Positions 53,229-63,133 of a stretch of DNA of 64,000 nt are shown here, one piece after another. This stretch comes from Saprospiraceae bacterium (lineage in GTDB: Bacteria; Bacteroidota; Bacteroidia; Chitinophagales; Saprospiraceae): contig JADJJU010000023.1 in assembly GCA_016706365.1 (NCBI GenBank), positions 124,001 to 188,000 of the forward strand, read 5' to 3'. The position numbers were made by a program, and so were the translations under genes. How positions within the stretch are numbered: the stretch's first letter is position 1; each line of letters opens with the position of its first letter. Under the pieces are notes generated by a model. The model was not told where the DNA came from, did not search any database, and saw nothing but the letters and a program-made list of their open reading frames with translations.

Positions 53229-53354
53229 TGATTTTTACTTTTGATAATGAAATGGAAATTATTGTTGAGTATTTGAATTTTGGCAAATAACCCTGTCTCA
53301 ACAAATTATCATTTCAAAAGTAGTTGAAGCATATTGTGGCCCGGTTTAACTAAT

Positions 53355-53381
53355 GTAAATTAGTGTAAATTCAGCGTAAAT
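53355..53381. promoter_or_regulatory. Three phased GTAAAT direct repeats, operator-like
   Basis: GTAAAT at 53355-53360, 53365-53370 and 53376-53381, i.e. 10- and 11-bp steps on one face of the helix. Direct repeats with this spacing are the usual target form of OmpR/PhoB-type winged helices, and the next gene encodes such a domain. TAGATTTG (53408-53415) is a perfect -7-type element just downstream; on the other strand TACTTTTG (53315-53322) could serve yceI. Confidence 0.45.
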
Positions 53382-53419
53382 CATTTCAAAACTCTGATTC
53401 ATTCAAGTAGATTTGTGAG

Positions 53420-54322
53420 ATGAGATCAACCTTTTTCAAATCACTTTTTCTTTTGGTAGCGATCCTTCTCCTTTCAGCTACTTCTCCAGCCAAAGTTAAT
53501 CCACGGGAGCAGCATACATTACTTACAATGCGAATGATTGGTCATCAGATATTGCTAGTCTCCTGCGACAGCACGTCCCGGGTAATGCCTGTTGAAGACC
53601 AGGATGGCAGATACAAAATTCAATTTGAAACAGATTTTCAATTTAATCCGGATGATCTTGTCGTCGTAATAGATAGCATTATGTCTGTTTCGCAGGTAGC
53701 TTGTCATTACATAGTTGAAGTCGTGGATTGTGAAAATGACAAAGTTGTGTATGGGTATGAAATGAAATGTGAAGGCGAAGAGGATTTTATCCCGTGCCGC
53801 TCAAGAGATCTTCATCATGGTTGTTTTCAGATTTATATAAGCATTTTGGAGAGGAGTGAATTTATGGCAACTGCCTCAGGCAATCCAAATCAATTGCCCA
53901 ATGGTTTAAGCACTTTGATTCCCGGAAAATTTCTCATCTGGGCTCAATTCATTCCAGTCTTTTTATTGATTGTCATGTTGTATTTGATGCTAAAGAGAAA
54001 ACGCAAAACCAATATTCAAAATGAACTTATCAACATTGGAAAGTACAAGTTGGATAAGAAAAATATGAATCTGATTTTTGAGAATTCTAAAATAGAACTA
54101 ACCAATACAGAAGCAGATTTATTGGCATTACTGCACGAGTCAGCAAATGATACATTGGACAGGGATGTCATTTTGAACAGAGTATGGGGAGATAATGGGG
54201 ATTATGTAGGACGAACACTGGACGTATTTATTTCAAAATTAAGGGCAAAACTAGGCTCTGATGATAATGTCCGGATTGTAAATATCAGAGGAAAAGGGTA
54301 TAAATTGGTGTTGAATGATTAG
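53420..54322 (+). CDS. Membrane-anchored one-component regulator, C-terminal OmpR/PhoB-type winged helix
   Basis: 300 residues: signal-like helix (about 5-22), a ~145-residue extracytoplasmic domain with six cysteines (49, 95, 104, 117, 126, 135), one TM (about 171-192), a basic stop-transfer (KRKRK), and a cytoplasmic Trans_reg_C domain (206-298: LTNTEADLLALLHE, VILNRVWGD, GRTLDVFISKLRAKL, IVNIRGKGYKLVL). This is the mirror image of ToxR/CadC, in which the DNA-binding domain is N-terminal. The paired-Cys sensor could respond to redox or envelope state; that is inference. Intact, and convergent with marC by 23 bp. Confidence 0.9.
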   Translation: MRSTFFKSLFLLVAILLLSATSPAKVNPREQHTLLTMRMIGHQILLVSCDSTSRVMPVEDQDGRYKIQFETDFQFNPDDLVVVIDSIMSVSQVACHYIVEVVDCENDKVVYGYEMKCEGEEDFIPCRSRDLHHGCFQIYISILERSEFMATASGNPNQLPNGLSTLIPGKFLIWAQFIPVFLLIVMLYLMLKRKRKTNIQNELINIGKYKLDKKNMNLIFENSKIELTNTEADLLALLHESANDTLDRDVILNRVWGDNGDYVGRTLDVFISKLRAKLGSDDNVRIVNIRGKGYKLVLND

Positions 54323-54345
54323 AAACAAGAGGTTAATTGCATTTT

Positions 54346-54984
54346 TTACAACGACTCCACCAGTCTCACCACCCCTGTAATAATATACTGCACAGCAATC
54401 GCCATGACAATGAATCCCATTATCCTGGTGATAGCTTTGAGCCCTGCCACACCCAATAAATGGGAAATAAATGGCGCAACCCTGAGAATAAGATAAACCA
54501 ATAAACCATTAACAACAATTACTCCGGCTATGACGAGACGGCTCTCCCAGTCAGTGTTTTCTGCATTCATGCTGATCAAAAGAGAGATAGAACCGGGCCC
54601 CGAGAGTAAAGGCATAGCCAGCGGAGTGAAGGAAATATCTTCCTTCTCCATCGCTTCAGCTTTAACCTGTTTGTCAATTCCGCGACGTTGACCAAGATCT
54701 CCATTGAGCAGGGAATAACCTGAACTCAGTATGACAAGGCCGCCAGCAATCCTCATGGCATTAATGGTAATCCCGAAAAAGCTCAGGATATAACTACCTA
54801 TCAAAAAAAATCCCATTAGGATCATTACAAAATACAATGTGGTATAAAATGCTGTCTTCTTGCGCTCTTTTCCACTGTAGTTAGGGGTCATCGCCAGGTA
54901 AACGGGTACAGCTCCCAATGGATTGACTACTGAAAACAGGGCTGCCAGAGTGGCTATGAAGAAGGTCAGCAGAGCAGGATCCAT
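54346..54984 (-). CDS. MarC-family integral membrane protein
   Basis: 212 residues with six TM segments. The family repeats are visible: FSVVNPLGAVPVYLAMTPN near the N-terminus and the PLAMPLLSGPGSISLLI segment in the middle. Often called NAAT-type transporter; the physiological role of MarC proteins is unsettled. Intact. Confidence 0.92.
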   Translation of the reverse strand: MDPALLTFFIATLAALFSVVNPLGAVPVYLAMTPNYSGKERKKTAFYTTLYFVMILMGFFLIGSYILSFFGITINAMRIAGGLVILSSGYSLLNGDLGQRRGIDKQVKAEAMEKEDISFTPLAMPLLSGPGSISLLISMNAENTDWESRLVIAGVIVVNGLLVYLILRVAPFISHLLGVAGLKAITRIMGFIVMAIAVQYIITGVVRLVESL

Positions 54985-55109
54985 AACTACATGAATTGAA
55001 TATTAAATGTAAATCAAAGATGAGAGACTTCGATGACTAATTCAATTAAATTATAATTCCTTGAATAGACTTGAATTCTTTTAGATCGAATGGATTTGGT
55101 TTTTGGCAA

Positions 55110-56711
55110 TTATTCCTGAGGCATTTTCCTGACAGGATGTGCTTTTTCAAAAGCATGTGCAACTATATACAATATAGATTCACTGTTTGATGGCCCAATA
55201 AATGTAAGTCCAGCAGGCTGACCGTCGGGTTTATATCCCAGAGGTACTGCCAGGCATGGTGCATGTGCAACTGCTGCCTGTGCCGCCTGAAAATTATTGA
55301 GCCCCACCATCACAATGGCTCCTGCATCCCAGGCAGGCTTAAAATAGTTCAGTCCTCTTTCTTTTAAATCATTTTGAAGCGTTTTGAAAGCTTCATCTGA
55401 TGTGGTGTCTGATAGGATCAATTCAAATTGATTCTGACCATAAGGAGCTCGTTTTTCCAAATCCAGTTTGTTGTATTCTACAATATCTTGAATCGAACGC
55501 ACTTTTACTTTTTCATCAGCAAATTTATTCAAATATACAGGCAGACTGTATTTCATATCAATATTCAACAAGCTGATAAAGCCAGTGAGAGGTCCGGAAT
55601 TGGGCGTAAATGAAATTAGTTCTGCCCCTAATTCACTGAGGATTTTCTTAGCTGTCTGATACAAAGTATCATTTTTGTAACTTTCAAAAAAAGCAATTTT
55701 GACACCTGTAAGATCTGCGTTTTTCATTCCTTCAATATCAATAGTTTGAGCCAGACTTGATCTGGCATCATTGCCATCGATTCCTAACATGGCATTATAC
55801 AGGATTGCATTGTCTATAGTATTTTTGGTCATCGGGCCGGGTGTATCCAACATTTCAGATATTGGAATTATACCGCTTCTGCTCAGATTTCCTACTGTAG
55901 GTTTCAGCCCTACAACAGAATTAAGATTGGATGGCGATAGAATGGATCCTGAAGTTTCTGTGCCTATTGCAGCTACTGCATAATTGGCCGCTACCGCCAC
56001 TGCACTTCCTGAACTCGACCCTCCACTCTCAAATTCCATCGGACCATATGGATTGATTGTTTGACCCCCCAAAGCACTATATCCCAGCGGACAAAATCCA
56101 CAGAAAAAATACGCCCATTCACTGAGATTTGCTTTCCCCAGGATGATGGCTCCATCTTTTTTCAATTGTGTAATAATAAATGCATTTGTCGGACGATGAT
56201 TCCTCAAAACTTCAGCACCTGCTGTAGTGGGCAGGCCTGTAGTATTTATATTGTCTTTAACTAATATCGGCATCCCAAATAGAAGAGGGACTTCCTCCAA
56301 TGTAGGACGAAGGGAATCACACAAATGAGCTTCTCTCAAACAGTCAGGTTTGATGGATATAAGTGCATTCAAGGCCGTCTCAGGATTCCCTTCTCTCTCC
56401 TTTATTCTTCTTAAATAGAATAAAGTCAGTTCCTCATATGTGAATTGTTTTGCTGCAACTGAAGCCTGAAGTGTAGGGATATCTTTTTCCAAAATCAGGC
56501 TCTCAAGAATAGCATATCTCTCTTTACTTAAAGCAGCTATTTCCCTTTCGAATGGTGTCAGCCACTTATTGATATCATTGTAGTAGGATTTAACTGTGTG
56601 GAAGCGCATCCTGGGATTTGGATTATCAGCATTGATCAGTTTCGTAGAGTCTTGACTCTGGCTGTAAGAAAATCCGGAAAGGAATATTAAAAGGATTACT
56701 AAACCGCGCAT
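55110..56711 (-). CDS. Exported amidase (amidase signature family)
   Basis: 533 residues with signal peptide (GLVILLIFLSGFSYSQ). Ser-Ser-Lys catalytic site: Lys152 in PILVKDNINT, cis-Ser in ESGGSSSGSAVAVA (about 232-233) and nucleophile Ser256 in GTETSGSILSPS. It hydrolyses amides (substrate unknown) and probably acts in the periplasm or outside. The C-terminal PLGYKPDGQPAGLTFIGPSN is typical of the family. Not GatA, which lacks a signal peptide and sits with GatB/C. Intact. Confidence 0.92.
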   Translation of the reverse strand: MRGLVILLIFLSGFSYSQSQDSTKLINADNPNPRMRFHTVKSYYNDINKWLTPFEREIAALSKERYAILESLILEKDIPTLQASVAAKQFTYEELTLFYLRRIKEREGNPETALNALISIKPDCLREAHLCDSLRPTLEEVPLLFGMPILVKDNINTTGLPTTAGAEVLRNHRPTNAFIITQLKKDGAIILGKANLSEWAYFFCGFCPLGYSALGGQTINPYGPMEFESGGSSSGSAVAVAANYAVAAIGTETSGSILSPSNLNSVVGLKPTVGNLSRSGIIPISEMLDTPGPMTKNTIDNAILYNAMLGIDGNDARSSLAQTIDIEGMKNADLTGVKIAFFESYKNDTLYQTAKKILSELGAELISFTPNSGPLTGFISLLNIDMKYSLPVYLNKFADEKVKVRSIQDIVEYNKLDLEKRAPYGQNQFELILSDTTSDEAFKTLQNDLKERGLNYFKPAWDAGAIVMVGLNNFQAAQAAVAHAPCLAVPLGYKPDGQPAGLTFIGPSNSESILYIVAHAFEKAHPVRKMPQE

Positions 56712-56910
56712 AAAGATGGTTTCTTATACATGATAAAAAGTAAATATATGGAAATTGAAGGAGAATAATCACTTAACAGGCTTTCTTCCAGCGTTATTGG
56801 CTGTTAACTAAACATCTCAACTCCTAAATCATCCCTGTGGCTGTTCTCACGCTTCAACACTTCAACACTTCAACACTTCAACGGTCTGTTTCAAAAATGC
56901 TCTACCTCCT
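56712..56910. repeat. Word-repeat spacer (CTTCAACA tandem repeats, two GGCTGTT)
   Basis: GGCTGTT at 56799 and 56839, followed by four tandem CTTCAACA(C) units (56852-56881). No ORF. Same style as the 18.1 and 49.7 kb spacers. Confidence 0.5.
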
Positions 56911-57592
56911 TCATAATTCCTGTACCCAATACAACACAATTTTCAACTGTCCTTCCCGGCTCAAATCTGAATTATCAAGTAAACGGGCATCTGCGGCTTT
57001 GGTAAGCGGACTGTCTTTACGTGTGCTGTCGATATGATCACGTTGTCGAAGATTGGATTTGATTTCATCATATGTTGCATTAATTCCTTTGTCCATTAAT
57101 TCGAGCAAACGTCGCTCGACTCTCACATTTTCTGAAGCAGTAAGAAAAATTTTAAGTTCCGCATCAGGAAATACTACAGTTCCAATATCCCTGCCATCCA
57201 TTACTATGCCTTTATTGACACCCATTTTGCGTTGTTCCTCGACGAGTTTATGGCGAACAGAGGAAAGTGCTGCGACTTCACTAACTCTGGAGGAGACGCC
57301 CATACTTCTGATTGCTTCTTCGACGATATCCTCATTTAGCCAGGTGGTTTGAAGTCCATCGGATGTGACAGTCTGTCGAATATTTATTTGAGTCAAAGCA
57401 TTTTCTAGTTCATAGCCTTCTTTGAAAGCGATATTATGCTCTAACAGATAGTAAGTTACAGCTCTGTACATGGCACCTGAATCTACATAAACATATTTTA
57501 AGTGGGAAGCTAAGTCTTTTGGCCAGTGTGCTTTTGCCACATGCAGAATGGCCATCAATGGCAATGATGATTTTAGGAAGCAGATTGCTCAT
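56911..57592 (-). CDS. cmk: Cytidylate kinase; one frameshift
   Basis: Phosphorylates (d)CMP. Start MSNLLPKIIIAIDGHSACGK at 57592 includes the P-loop GHSACGKST. An extra A in AAAAG near 57538 (TLAK, then RLSFPL instead of DLASHLK) shifts the frame. The rest (YVYVDSGAMYRAVTYYLLEH, VMDGRDIGTVVFPDAELKIF, RDHIDSTRKDSPLTKAADA) is a perfect match to the family. ~226 residues when corrected. An essential gene, so the break is almost certainly a sequence error. Confidence 0.93.
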
Positions 57593-57693
57593 ATCTGGAG
57601 TTAGGTGTGGCGGCAAGATACTGCAAAAGTACGGAGCGCCCAAACTTGAAAAGCGAAGTTTTTCAGCCAGCTAAATTATCTGAAAGCTTATAA

Positions 57694-57724
57694 AATAAAA
57701 AAAGCCGGACCAAAGACCCGGCTT
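57694..57724 (-). terminator. Rho-independent terminator after the DUF2795-type gene
   Basis: On the minus strand AAGCCGG (57718-57724), a 9-nt loop, CCGGCTT (57702-57708), then a T-rich tail (complement of 57694-57701). It lies ~20 bp after the stop at 57743. Confidence 0.75.
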
Positions 57725-57742
57725 AATAATATCTTATATAGA

Positions 57743-57964
57743 TTAATATTCATCTTCATTGAATAGAAAATCATCCTTTCGGGGATAATCTGGCCAGATG
57801 TCTTCTATACTTTCGTATAGCTCTTCTTCATCATCCAATTCCTGCAAGTTTTCAATTACTTCCAGGGGAGCGCCTGATCTGATTGCATAATCGATCAATT
57901 CATCTTTTGTAGCCGGCCATGGTGCATCTTCCAGGTGATAAGCTAATTCCAGAGTCCAATACAT
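57743..57964 (-). CDS. DUF2795-type small acidic protein
   Basis: 73 residues: MYWTLELAYHLEDAPWPATK, DELIDYAIRSGAPLEVIENL, then a strongly acidic tail ending FLFNEDEY. It matches a small, highly conserved Bacteroidota protein with a DUF2795 fold. Function unknown. Its own terminator lies 20 bp downstream, so it is probably monocistronic. Confidence 0.87.
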   Translation of the reverse strand: MYWTLELAYHLEDAPWPATKDELIDYAIRSGAPLEVIENLQELDDEEELYESIEDIWPDYPRKDDFLFNEDEY

Positions 57965-58044
57965 ACACCTTTCAATTTAACTGTTAATAATAGGTTCAAA
58001 ATAATAAGCTTAAGCTTACATAGATACGAAGAAACAAACAAGAT

Positions 58045-59109
58045 TTATAAAATCAACATTGCATCGCCGTAGCTGAAAAATCTATATTTATCTTCCACAG
58101 CTTTTTCATATGCTTCCATAGCCAACTCATAACCCGCAAAAGCGCAGATCATTATCAGCAAGCTGGTCTTGGGTAAATGGAAATTCGTGATCATGCTATC
58201 AGCTATACTAAATTCATACGGAGGATAGATAAATTTATTTGTCCATCCTTCCATTGGCTTCAATAATCCTTCTGCGGACACAGCTGATTCTATAGTACGC
58301 ATGGAGGTAGTTCCTACAGCACAGACTTTTTTGTGGGCTCTTTGTGACAGATTCACAATTTTGGCCGCTTCTTCTGTGATTTTGAAATATTCAGCTTCCA
58401 TCTTGTGCTTGGAAAGATCCTCCACATCAATGCTACGGAAAGTACCCAGACCTATGTGAAGCGTTACCTCAGCATGATTGACACCTTTTAGTTCAAGTTT
58501 TTTAAGAAGCTCTCTACTGAAGTGAAGCCCGGCTGTAGGTGCAGCCACAGCTCCGATTTCTTTGGCATATATCGTCTGATATCTCTCTTTATCACTTTCC
58601 TCCGGTTGTCTTGCGATATATTTTGGAAGGGGAGTCTGTCCCAGGTCATTCAGGATTGCCTGGAATTCATCATCAGTTCCATCGTAAAAGAACCTGATTG
58701 TACGTCCTCTGGATGTTGTGTTATCTACAACTTCTGCAACCAGCACCTCATTACCATCTTTATCTTTGAAATATAGTTTGTTGCCAACTCTGATTTTTCT
58801 GGCAGGATCTACAAGTACATCCCAAAGTTTTTGATCTTTATTAAGTTCTCTCAATAAGAATACCTCAATCTTAGCCCCGGTTTTTTCCTTGCGGCCATAC
58901 ATTCTTGCTGGAAATACCTTTGTGTTGTTAAAAATCATGACATCACCATCTTCATAATATTCCAGCAGATCTTTAAAAATTCTGTGTTCAATCTTACCAG
59001 TGGCGCGATTTATGACCATCAATCTGGACTCGTCCCTGTTGTCAGTAGGGTACTTTGCGATCAGTTTTTTGGGCAATTCAAAATTAAACTTCGACAGTTT
59101 TGCTCTCAT
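58045..59109 (-). CDS. queA: S-adenosylmethionine:tRNA ribosyltransferase-isomerase
   Basis: Transfers and isomerises the ribosyl moiety of SAM to preQ1-tRNA, giving epoxyqueuosine. 354 residues from the ATG at 59109 ([20 protein letters not shown]); the open frame extends 62 codons upstream without family resemblance. Motifs: [79 protein letters not shown]. Intact. Confidence 0.96.
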   Translation of the reverse strand: MRAKLSKFNFELPKKLIAKYPTDNRDESRLMVINRATGKIEHRIFKDLLEYYEDGDVMIFNNTKVFPARMYGRKEKTGAKIEVFLLRELNKDQKLWDVLVDPARKIRVGNKLYFKDKDGNEVLVAEVVDNTTSRGRTIRFFYDGTDDEFQAILNDLGQTPLPKYIARQPEESDKERYQTIYAKEIGAVAAPTAGLHFSRELLKKLELKGVNHAEVTLHIGLGTFRSIDVEDLSKHKMEAEYFKITEEAAKIVNLSQRAHKKVCAVGTTSMRTIESAVSAEGLLKPMEGWTNKFIYPPYEFSIADSMITNFHLPKTSLLIMICAFAGYELAMEAYEKAVEDKYRFFSYGDAMLIL

Positions 59110-59424
59110 CTCCGAGGGGCTTTTTTTATTTAAGAGCGCAAAAATAACAATATTCGAATAACATTGCACCCGACACAGTAAATGATATTTAATTGTTTGC
59201 ATAACAAAACTATTAAACCCATGAAGTGAGGATGTAATGGAAGGAATATTGCAGAACAATGATTGTTGAAAATTTGTAGGATAAACAGAAATCAAAGGAC
59301 TTTTACGCCTTTCAAGTTAGTAATGCTTGTATTAACAGATTGAAACCCTGTTTTGATCGAATAATTTGCATATATTTTCATGCAATGAGTACTTTCATGC
59401 CCTGAGTCACATAATAATATTGCC
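59110..59424. other. Divergent spacer between queA and the lone permease
   Basis: 315 bp, AT-rich. No riboswitch-like or repeat structure recognised. Confidence 0.35.
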
Positions 59425-60678
59425 ATGGGTTTCATATTAAGGATTATTTTCGAAAGTTTTGGCCAGGCAATAGCCCAGCTTACAGGCAATAAATTGCGCT
59501 CGTTTCTTTCCTTGCTGGGAATCACAATAGGTATATTTTGTATCATCGCTGTGAAGTCTTCTGTTGATTCTCTAGAGAATGATATCAGAAACAGTTTCAA
59601 GCAATTGGGTGAAGATGTTATTTATGTGACTAAGCAGCCCTGGACGGAAGATCCCGGCACGAATGCCTGGAAATACACAAGAAGACCGGAACCGGGATTC
59701 AGAGACTTTAAAGCACTTGATCAGCAATTGAAAAACGGCAACAAGGCATCTGTTTTGTTTTTGCCGGGATTCCGAACAGTTAAATATGCAGGAAAAACTG
59801 CAGATGATACTTTTCTGACTGTATGTTCAGAACACTATGCAGAGATTCAGGGCCTTCAATTTGAAAATGGAAGATATTTAACTCCGGATGAATTTACTTC
59901 AGGAGTGGATAAAGTAGTGATTGGGGCTGTATTATCGGAGTCACTTTTTGGAATCACCGATCCCATTGGTCAATTTATTAGCTTCTCCGGTAGAAAATTC
60001 CAGGTAATTGGAATCATCAAACGCAAGGGCAAGAGCATTATCAACATAATGGACTTTGATGAAGCTATGCTTATTTCACTTAATTGTGCCAGAAAATTTC
60101 TGAATATATCAGACAAATCGCCCTTCGGATCATTCATTACTGTAAAACCAGGCCCAGGCATTACAGTGGAAGAACTCAAAGATGATGTTGTACAGGTTAT
60201 GAGAAAGCATCGCAGATTAAAACCTGTAGAAGATGAAAATTTTTCTATCAATGAACTGACTATGCTTTCCAAAGTATTGGATCAATTTTTTGCCGTTTTG
60301 AACATAGCAGGCTGGCTCATAGGCATCTTTGCAATCTTTATAGGAATGTTTAGCGTGGCCAATATTATGTTTGTTTCGGTGAAGGAAAGAACTCCTATTA
60401 TTGGTATTAAGAAAGCATTGGGAGCCACTCAGCGTGTCATTTTACTGGAATTTTTGATTGAAAGTGTCATACTTTGTATCATTGGAGGTATCCTTGGTTT
60501 GGTGTTGGTGTTTTTGTGCATGAAGCTAATTACAGCCATTATTGACTTCGACATGTTTCTTTCATGGAGCAATGTCATACTAGGCTTTGTCTTGTCAGCA
60601 TCCATTGGTGTGCTTTCCGGGTTTTTACCGGCCCGTCAGGCTGCTGCGATGGACCCTGTAGAAGCTATGAGGAAATAA
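59425..60678 (+). CDS. Lone MacB/FtsX-type ABC permease (single-half, 417 aa)
   Basis: Four TM with a MacB periplasmic core: TM1 LRSFLSLLGITIGIFCIIAV, periplasmic domain ~45-280, then AGWLIGIFAIFIGMFSVANI, VKERTPIIGIKKALGAT and the end FLPARQAAAMDPVEAMRK. Half the size of the array permeases and only distantly like them. No ATPase is adjacent, so it must borrow one. Intact. Confidence 0.93.
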   Translation: MGFILRIIFESFGQAIAQLTGNKLRSFLSLLGITIGIFCIIAVKSSVDSLENDIRNSFKQLGEDVIYVTKQPWTEDPGTNAWKYTRRPEPGFRDFKALDQQLKNGNKASVLFLPGFRTVKYAGKTADDTFLTVCSEHYAEIQGLQFENGRYLTPDEFTSGVDKVVIGAVLSESLFGITDPIGQFISFSGRKFQVIGIIKRKGKSIINIMDFDEAMLISLNCARKFLNISDKSPFGSFITVKPGPGITVEELKDDVVQVMRKHRRLKPVEDENFSINELTMLSKVLDQFFAVLNIAGWLIGIFAIFIGMFSVANIMFVSVKERTPIIGIKKALGATQRVILLEFLIESVILCIIGGILGLVLVFLCMKLITAIIDFDMFLSWSNVILGFVLSASIGVLSGFLPARQAAAMDPVEAMRK

Positions 60679-60913
60679 AGTGCATATTTCCTTTAGATAA
60701 CTTAAAGCATTGTCGATAGATAATCTAATCAGAATTTTCAAAGCATTGTTTTTTGGATTTATTCGTGTCTTTTATGTCCTTCGTGGATTAATTTTTCTTT
60801 AATCGTAATTAGCTAATGCTGGAATTATGCTTCGATAAATGAGCATTTTAACAACTTAGCGTTTGTACAGATTGTTGTACTGGATAATAAAATCAACAGA
60901 TCCATATTATCCC

Positions 60914-62209
60914 ATGGAAGAAAAATATTATTTTTCAATCCCTGAATCCAAAGTTCCCAGAATTGTAATTATCGGTGGAGGTTTTGCCGGCCTCAAAATG
61001 GCCAGATCTCTCCGAAATGCTGCATATCAGGTTGTTCTAATTGATAAAAATAATTATCATCAGTTTCAGCCATTATTTTATCAGGTTGCAATGTCAGGCT
61101 TAGAGCCCAGCTCAATCGTTTTTCCGTTGAGAAAAGCATTTCAAAACCAAAAACAATTTTATTTCAGGAATGCAGAAGTGATAAAAATTGATTCACTACT
61201 CAATGAGGTGCAGACTGACCGGGGTTGGTTGGCCTATGATTATCTTATCATTGCAATTGGAGCCGATACTAATTTTTTCGGGAATCAAATGATTGCAGAT
61301 CATGCACTACCAATGAAATCTGTATCCGAAGCATTGTACCTTCGAAACAAGATCCTCGAAGACCTGGAAACAGCACTGAATATTCACGATTATGAAGCGC
61401 GACAATCCTGGCTGGATATTGTCATAGTCGGTGGAGGACCGACAGGTGTAGAAGTCGCCGGAGCTTTAGCTGAAATGAGAAAATACATTTTACCAAAAGA
61501 CTATAAAGAGCTCAACCCTGAAGAGATCGACATCCACCTCATTGAATCAGGTCCTTCTTTGCTTGCCGGAATGTCTGAAGTTAGTGGCAAAAAAGCAGAA
61601 GAGTTTCTTCTTGAAATGGGGGTTTTGGTCAAAAAAAATACACAAGTGATATCCTATGATGGCCGGCTAGTTAGTATGAAGGACGGCTCAATGATTCAAT
61701 CACATAAATTGATTTGGGCTGCAGGTGTGACCGGAAACAGAATATCGGGACTACCGGAAGATGTGATTGTAAAGGGAAATCGGATAAAAGTTGACACATT
61801 TAATAAGGTACAGGGGTCTGAAAATATATATGCTATCGGTGATATTGCTTCAATGGTTTCTGATGATTATCCGTATGCGCATCCACAGGTTGCGCAGGTT
61901 GCGATGCAGCAAGGCCAATTGCTCGCAAAAAACCTGATTAGAAAAACAAAAGGCCGGGAAGAAAGAGCATTCAATTATGTAGATAAAGGCTCAATGGCGA
62001 CTATCGGTAAAAATAAAGCTGTCGCAGATCTGCCTTTCATGAAGTTAAATGGTTTCTTAGCCTGGCTGATTTGGCTGGCAGTACACCTTCTTTCATTAAT
62101 CGGTGTAAAAAACAAACTTCTTGTCTTCATTAACTGGATTATCAACTATATGACTTATGATCCTTCTTTAAGATTGATCATAAGGCCCAGAGTTCCTAAG
62201 AAAGTATAA
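60914..62209 (+). CDS. ndh: Type II NADH dehydrogenase (NDH-2)
   Basis: 431 residues from the ATG at 60914 (MEEKYYFSIPESKVPRIVII). Two Rossmann motifs: FAD-binding IVIIGGGFAGLKMARSL and NAD-binding DIVIVGGGPTGVEVAGALAE. The C-terminal FAD segment SENIYAIGDIAS and an amphipathic or hydrophobic tail (FLAWLIWLAVHLLSLIGVKN) suit peripheral attachment to the inner membrane. It oxidises NADH to quinone without proton pumping, an alternative entry to the complex I encoded at the left of the window. Confidence 0.93.
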   Translation: MEEKYYFSIPESKVPRIVIIGGGFAGLKMARSLRNAAYQVVLIDKNNYHQFQPLFYQVAMSGLEPSSIVFPLRKAFQNQKQFYFRNAEVIKIDSLLNEVQTDRGWLAYDYLIIAIGADTNFFGNQMIADHALPMKSVSEALYLRNKILEDLETALNIHDYEARQSWLDIVIVGGGPTGVEVAGALAEMRKYILPKDYKELNPEEIDIHLIESGPSLLAGMSEVSGKKAEEFLLEMGVLVKKNTQVISYDGRLVSMKDGSMIQSHKLIWAAGVTGNRISGLPEDVIVKGNRIKVDTFNKVQGSENIYAIGDIASMVSDDYPYAHPQVAQVAMQQGQLLAKNLIRKTKGREERAFNYVDKGSMATIGKNKAVADLPFMKLNGFLAWLIWLAVHLLSLIGVKNKLLVFINWIINYMTYDPSLRLIIRPRVPKKV

Positions 62210-62249
62210 CATTGGAATTTTTAAAATTTTCATCTACTGCTGTGTAACT

Positions 62250-62759
62250 ATGCGGATAAAACTTTTCACTGCTGTATTTTTTCCTGCTCTTCTGAGCACA
62301 TTTATCACTTTGGCCCAGCCAGTGACAAACACAATAAGTGTTTTAAATGCAGTGGCCGAAGAAGCAACAGCAACGCTGGAGGCTTATAAAATGAAATCAT
62401 TGGGTGATAAATTATTAAGTACCAGCTCAGGTATCCAATATGTAATACATGAATTAGGTACAGGTACAAAAGCTAAATCCGGCCAATATGTTCTTGTGGA
62501 CTATTACGGAATGTTAATGGATGGCATGCGTTTTGACGATTCTTATAAAAATGGTTACTCTTTTGGATTTCCACTGGGACAAAATCAGGTGATTGCCGGA
62601 TTTGATGAGGCATTGACTCTCCTCCCTGCAGGATCCAGATTCACAGTATTTATCCCTCCCAATTTAGCTTATGGAGAAAACGGCGCCCCACCCGTAATAC
62701 CAGCAAATGCCGAATTGGTATTTCATCTCAATTTTATAAAAATCGAATCTCAGGACTGA
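62250..62759 (+). CDS. Exported FKBP-type peptidyl-prolyl isomerase
   Basis: 169 residues. Signal peptide (LFTAVFFPALLSTFITLAQ), a short helical linker, then an FKBP domain (YVLVDYYGMLMDGMRFDDSY, VIAGFDEALTLLPAGSRFTV, PPNLAYGENGAPPVIPANAE). It probably assists folding of envelope proteins in the periplasm. 40 bp after ndh on the same strand. Intact. Confidence 0.93.
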   Translation: MRIKLFTAVFFPALLSTFITLAQPVTNTISVLNAVAEEATATLEAYKMKSLGDKLLSTSSGIQYVIHELGTGTKAKSGQYVLVDYYGMLMDGMRFDDSYKNGYSFGFPLGQNQVIAGFDEALTLLPAGSRFTVFIPPNLAYGENGAPPVIPANAELVFHLNFIKIESQD

Positions 62760-63133
62760 TTTTTCCTCACAGCGATTACTTATGCAAGCAATAAGACTTT
62801 ATCTGCCGCATCTCTTGTATGAGTAATCGTTACTGAAAGCTACGAAAAACCGGGGGTTAAGTGTGGAAAGAGAGGGGAGCTAGTGTTTTCACTCCCACTT
62901 GGCAATCGCACTCTGGCTGATTGGTTTTTCTCCCAGCACGTGGCTACGGGCATTTTTACACACCCTTACTCTCCGCTCAAACCGGCTGTTTGCTAATAGC
63001 TAAAAGCTAATACCCAAAAGCCATTCTTACGCGACTGAATGACACTAAATTTAACTATCTAAAATATAATTCTCTCTGATACGTAAGTTCTTTTGGATAA
63101 CATCAATTGTTTTTAGAACTTTGCGCCGCTTAA
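62760..63133. other. Spacer with one GGCTGTT word
   Basis: 374 bp. GGCTGTT at 62994-63000 is followed by TGCTAATAGCTAAAAGCTAA text matching the 18.28-18.31 kb island. No ORF or clear terminator. Confidence 0.45.

Noticed and set aside
59425..60678. Lone permease as an eighth member of the array
   Set aside because: It is single-half (417 residues), on the other strand and 24 kb away, with a different C-terminal motif (ending DPVEAMRK).
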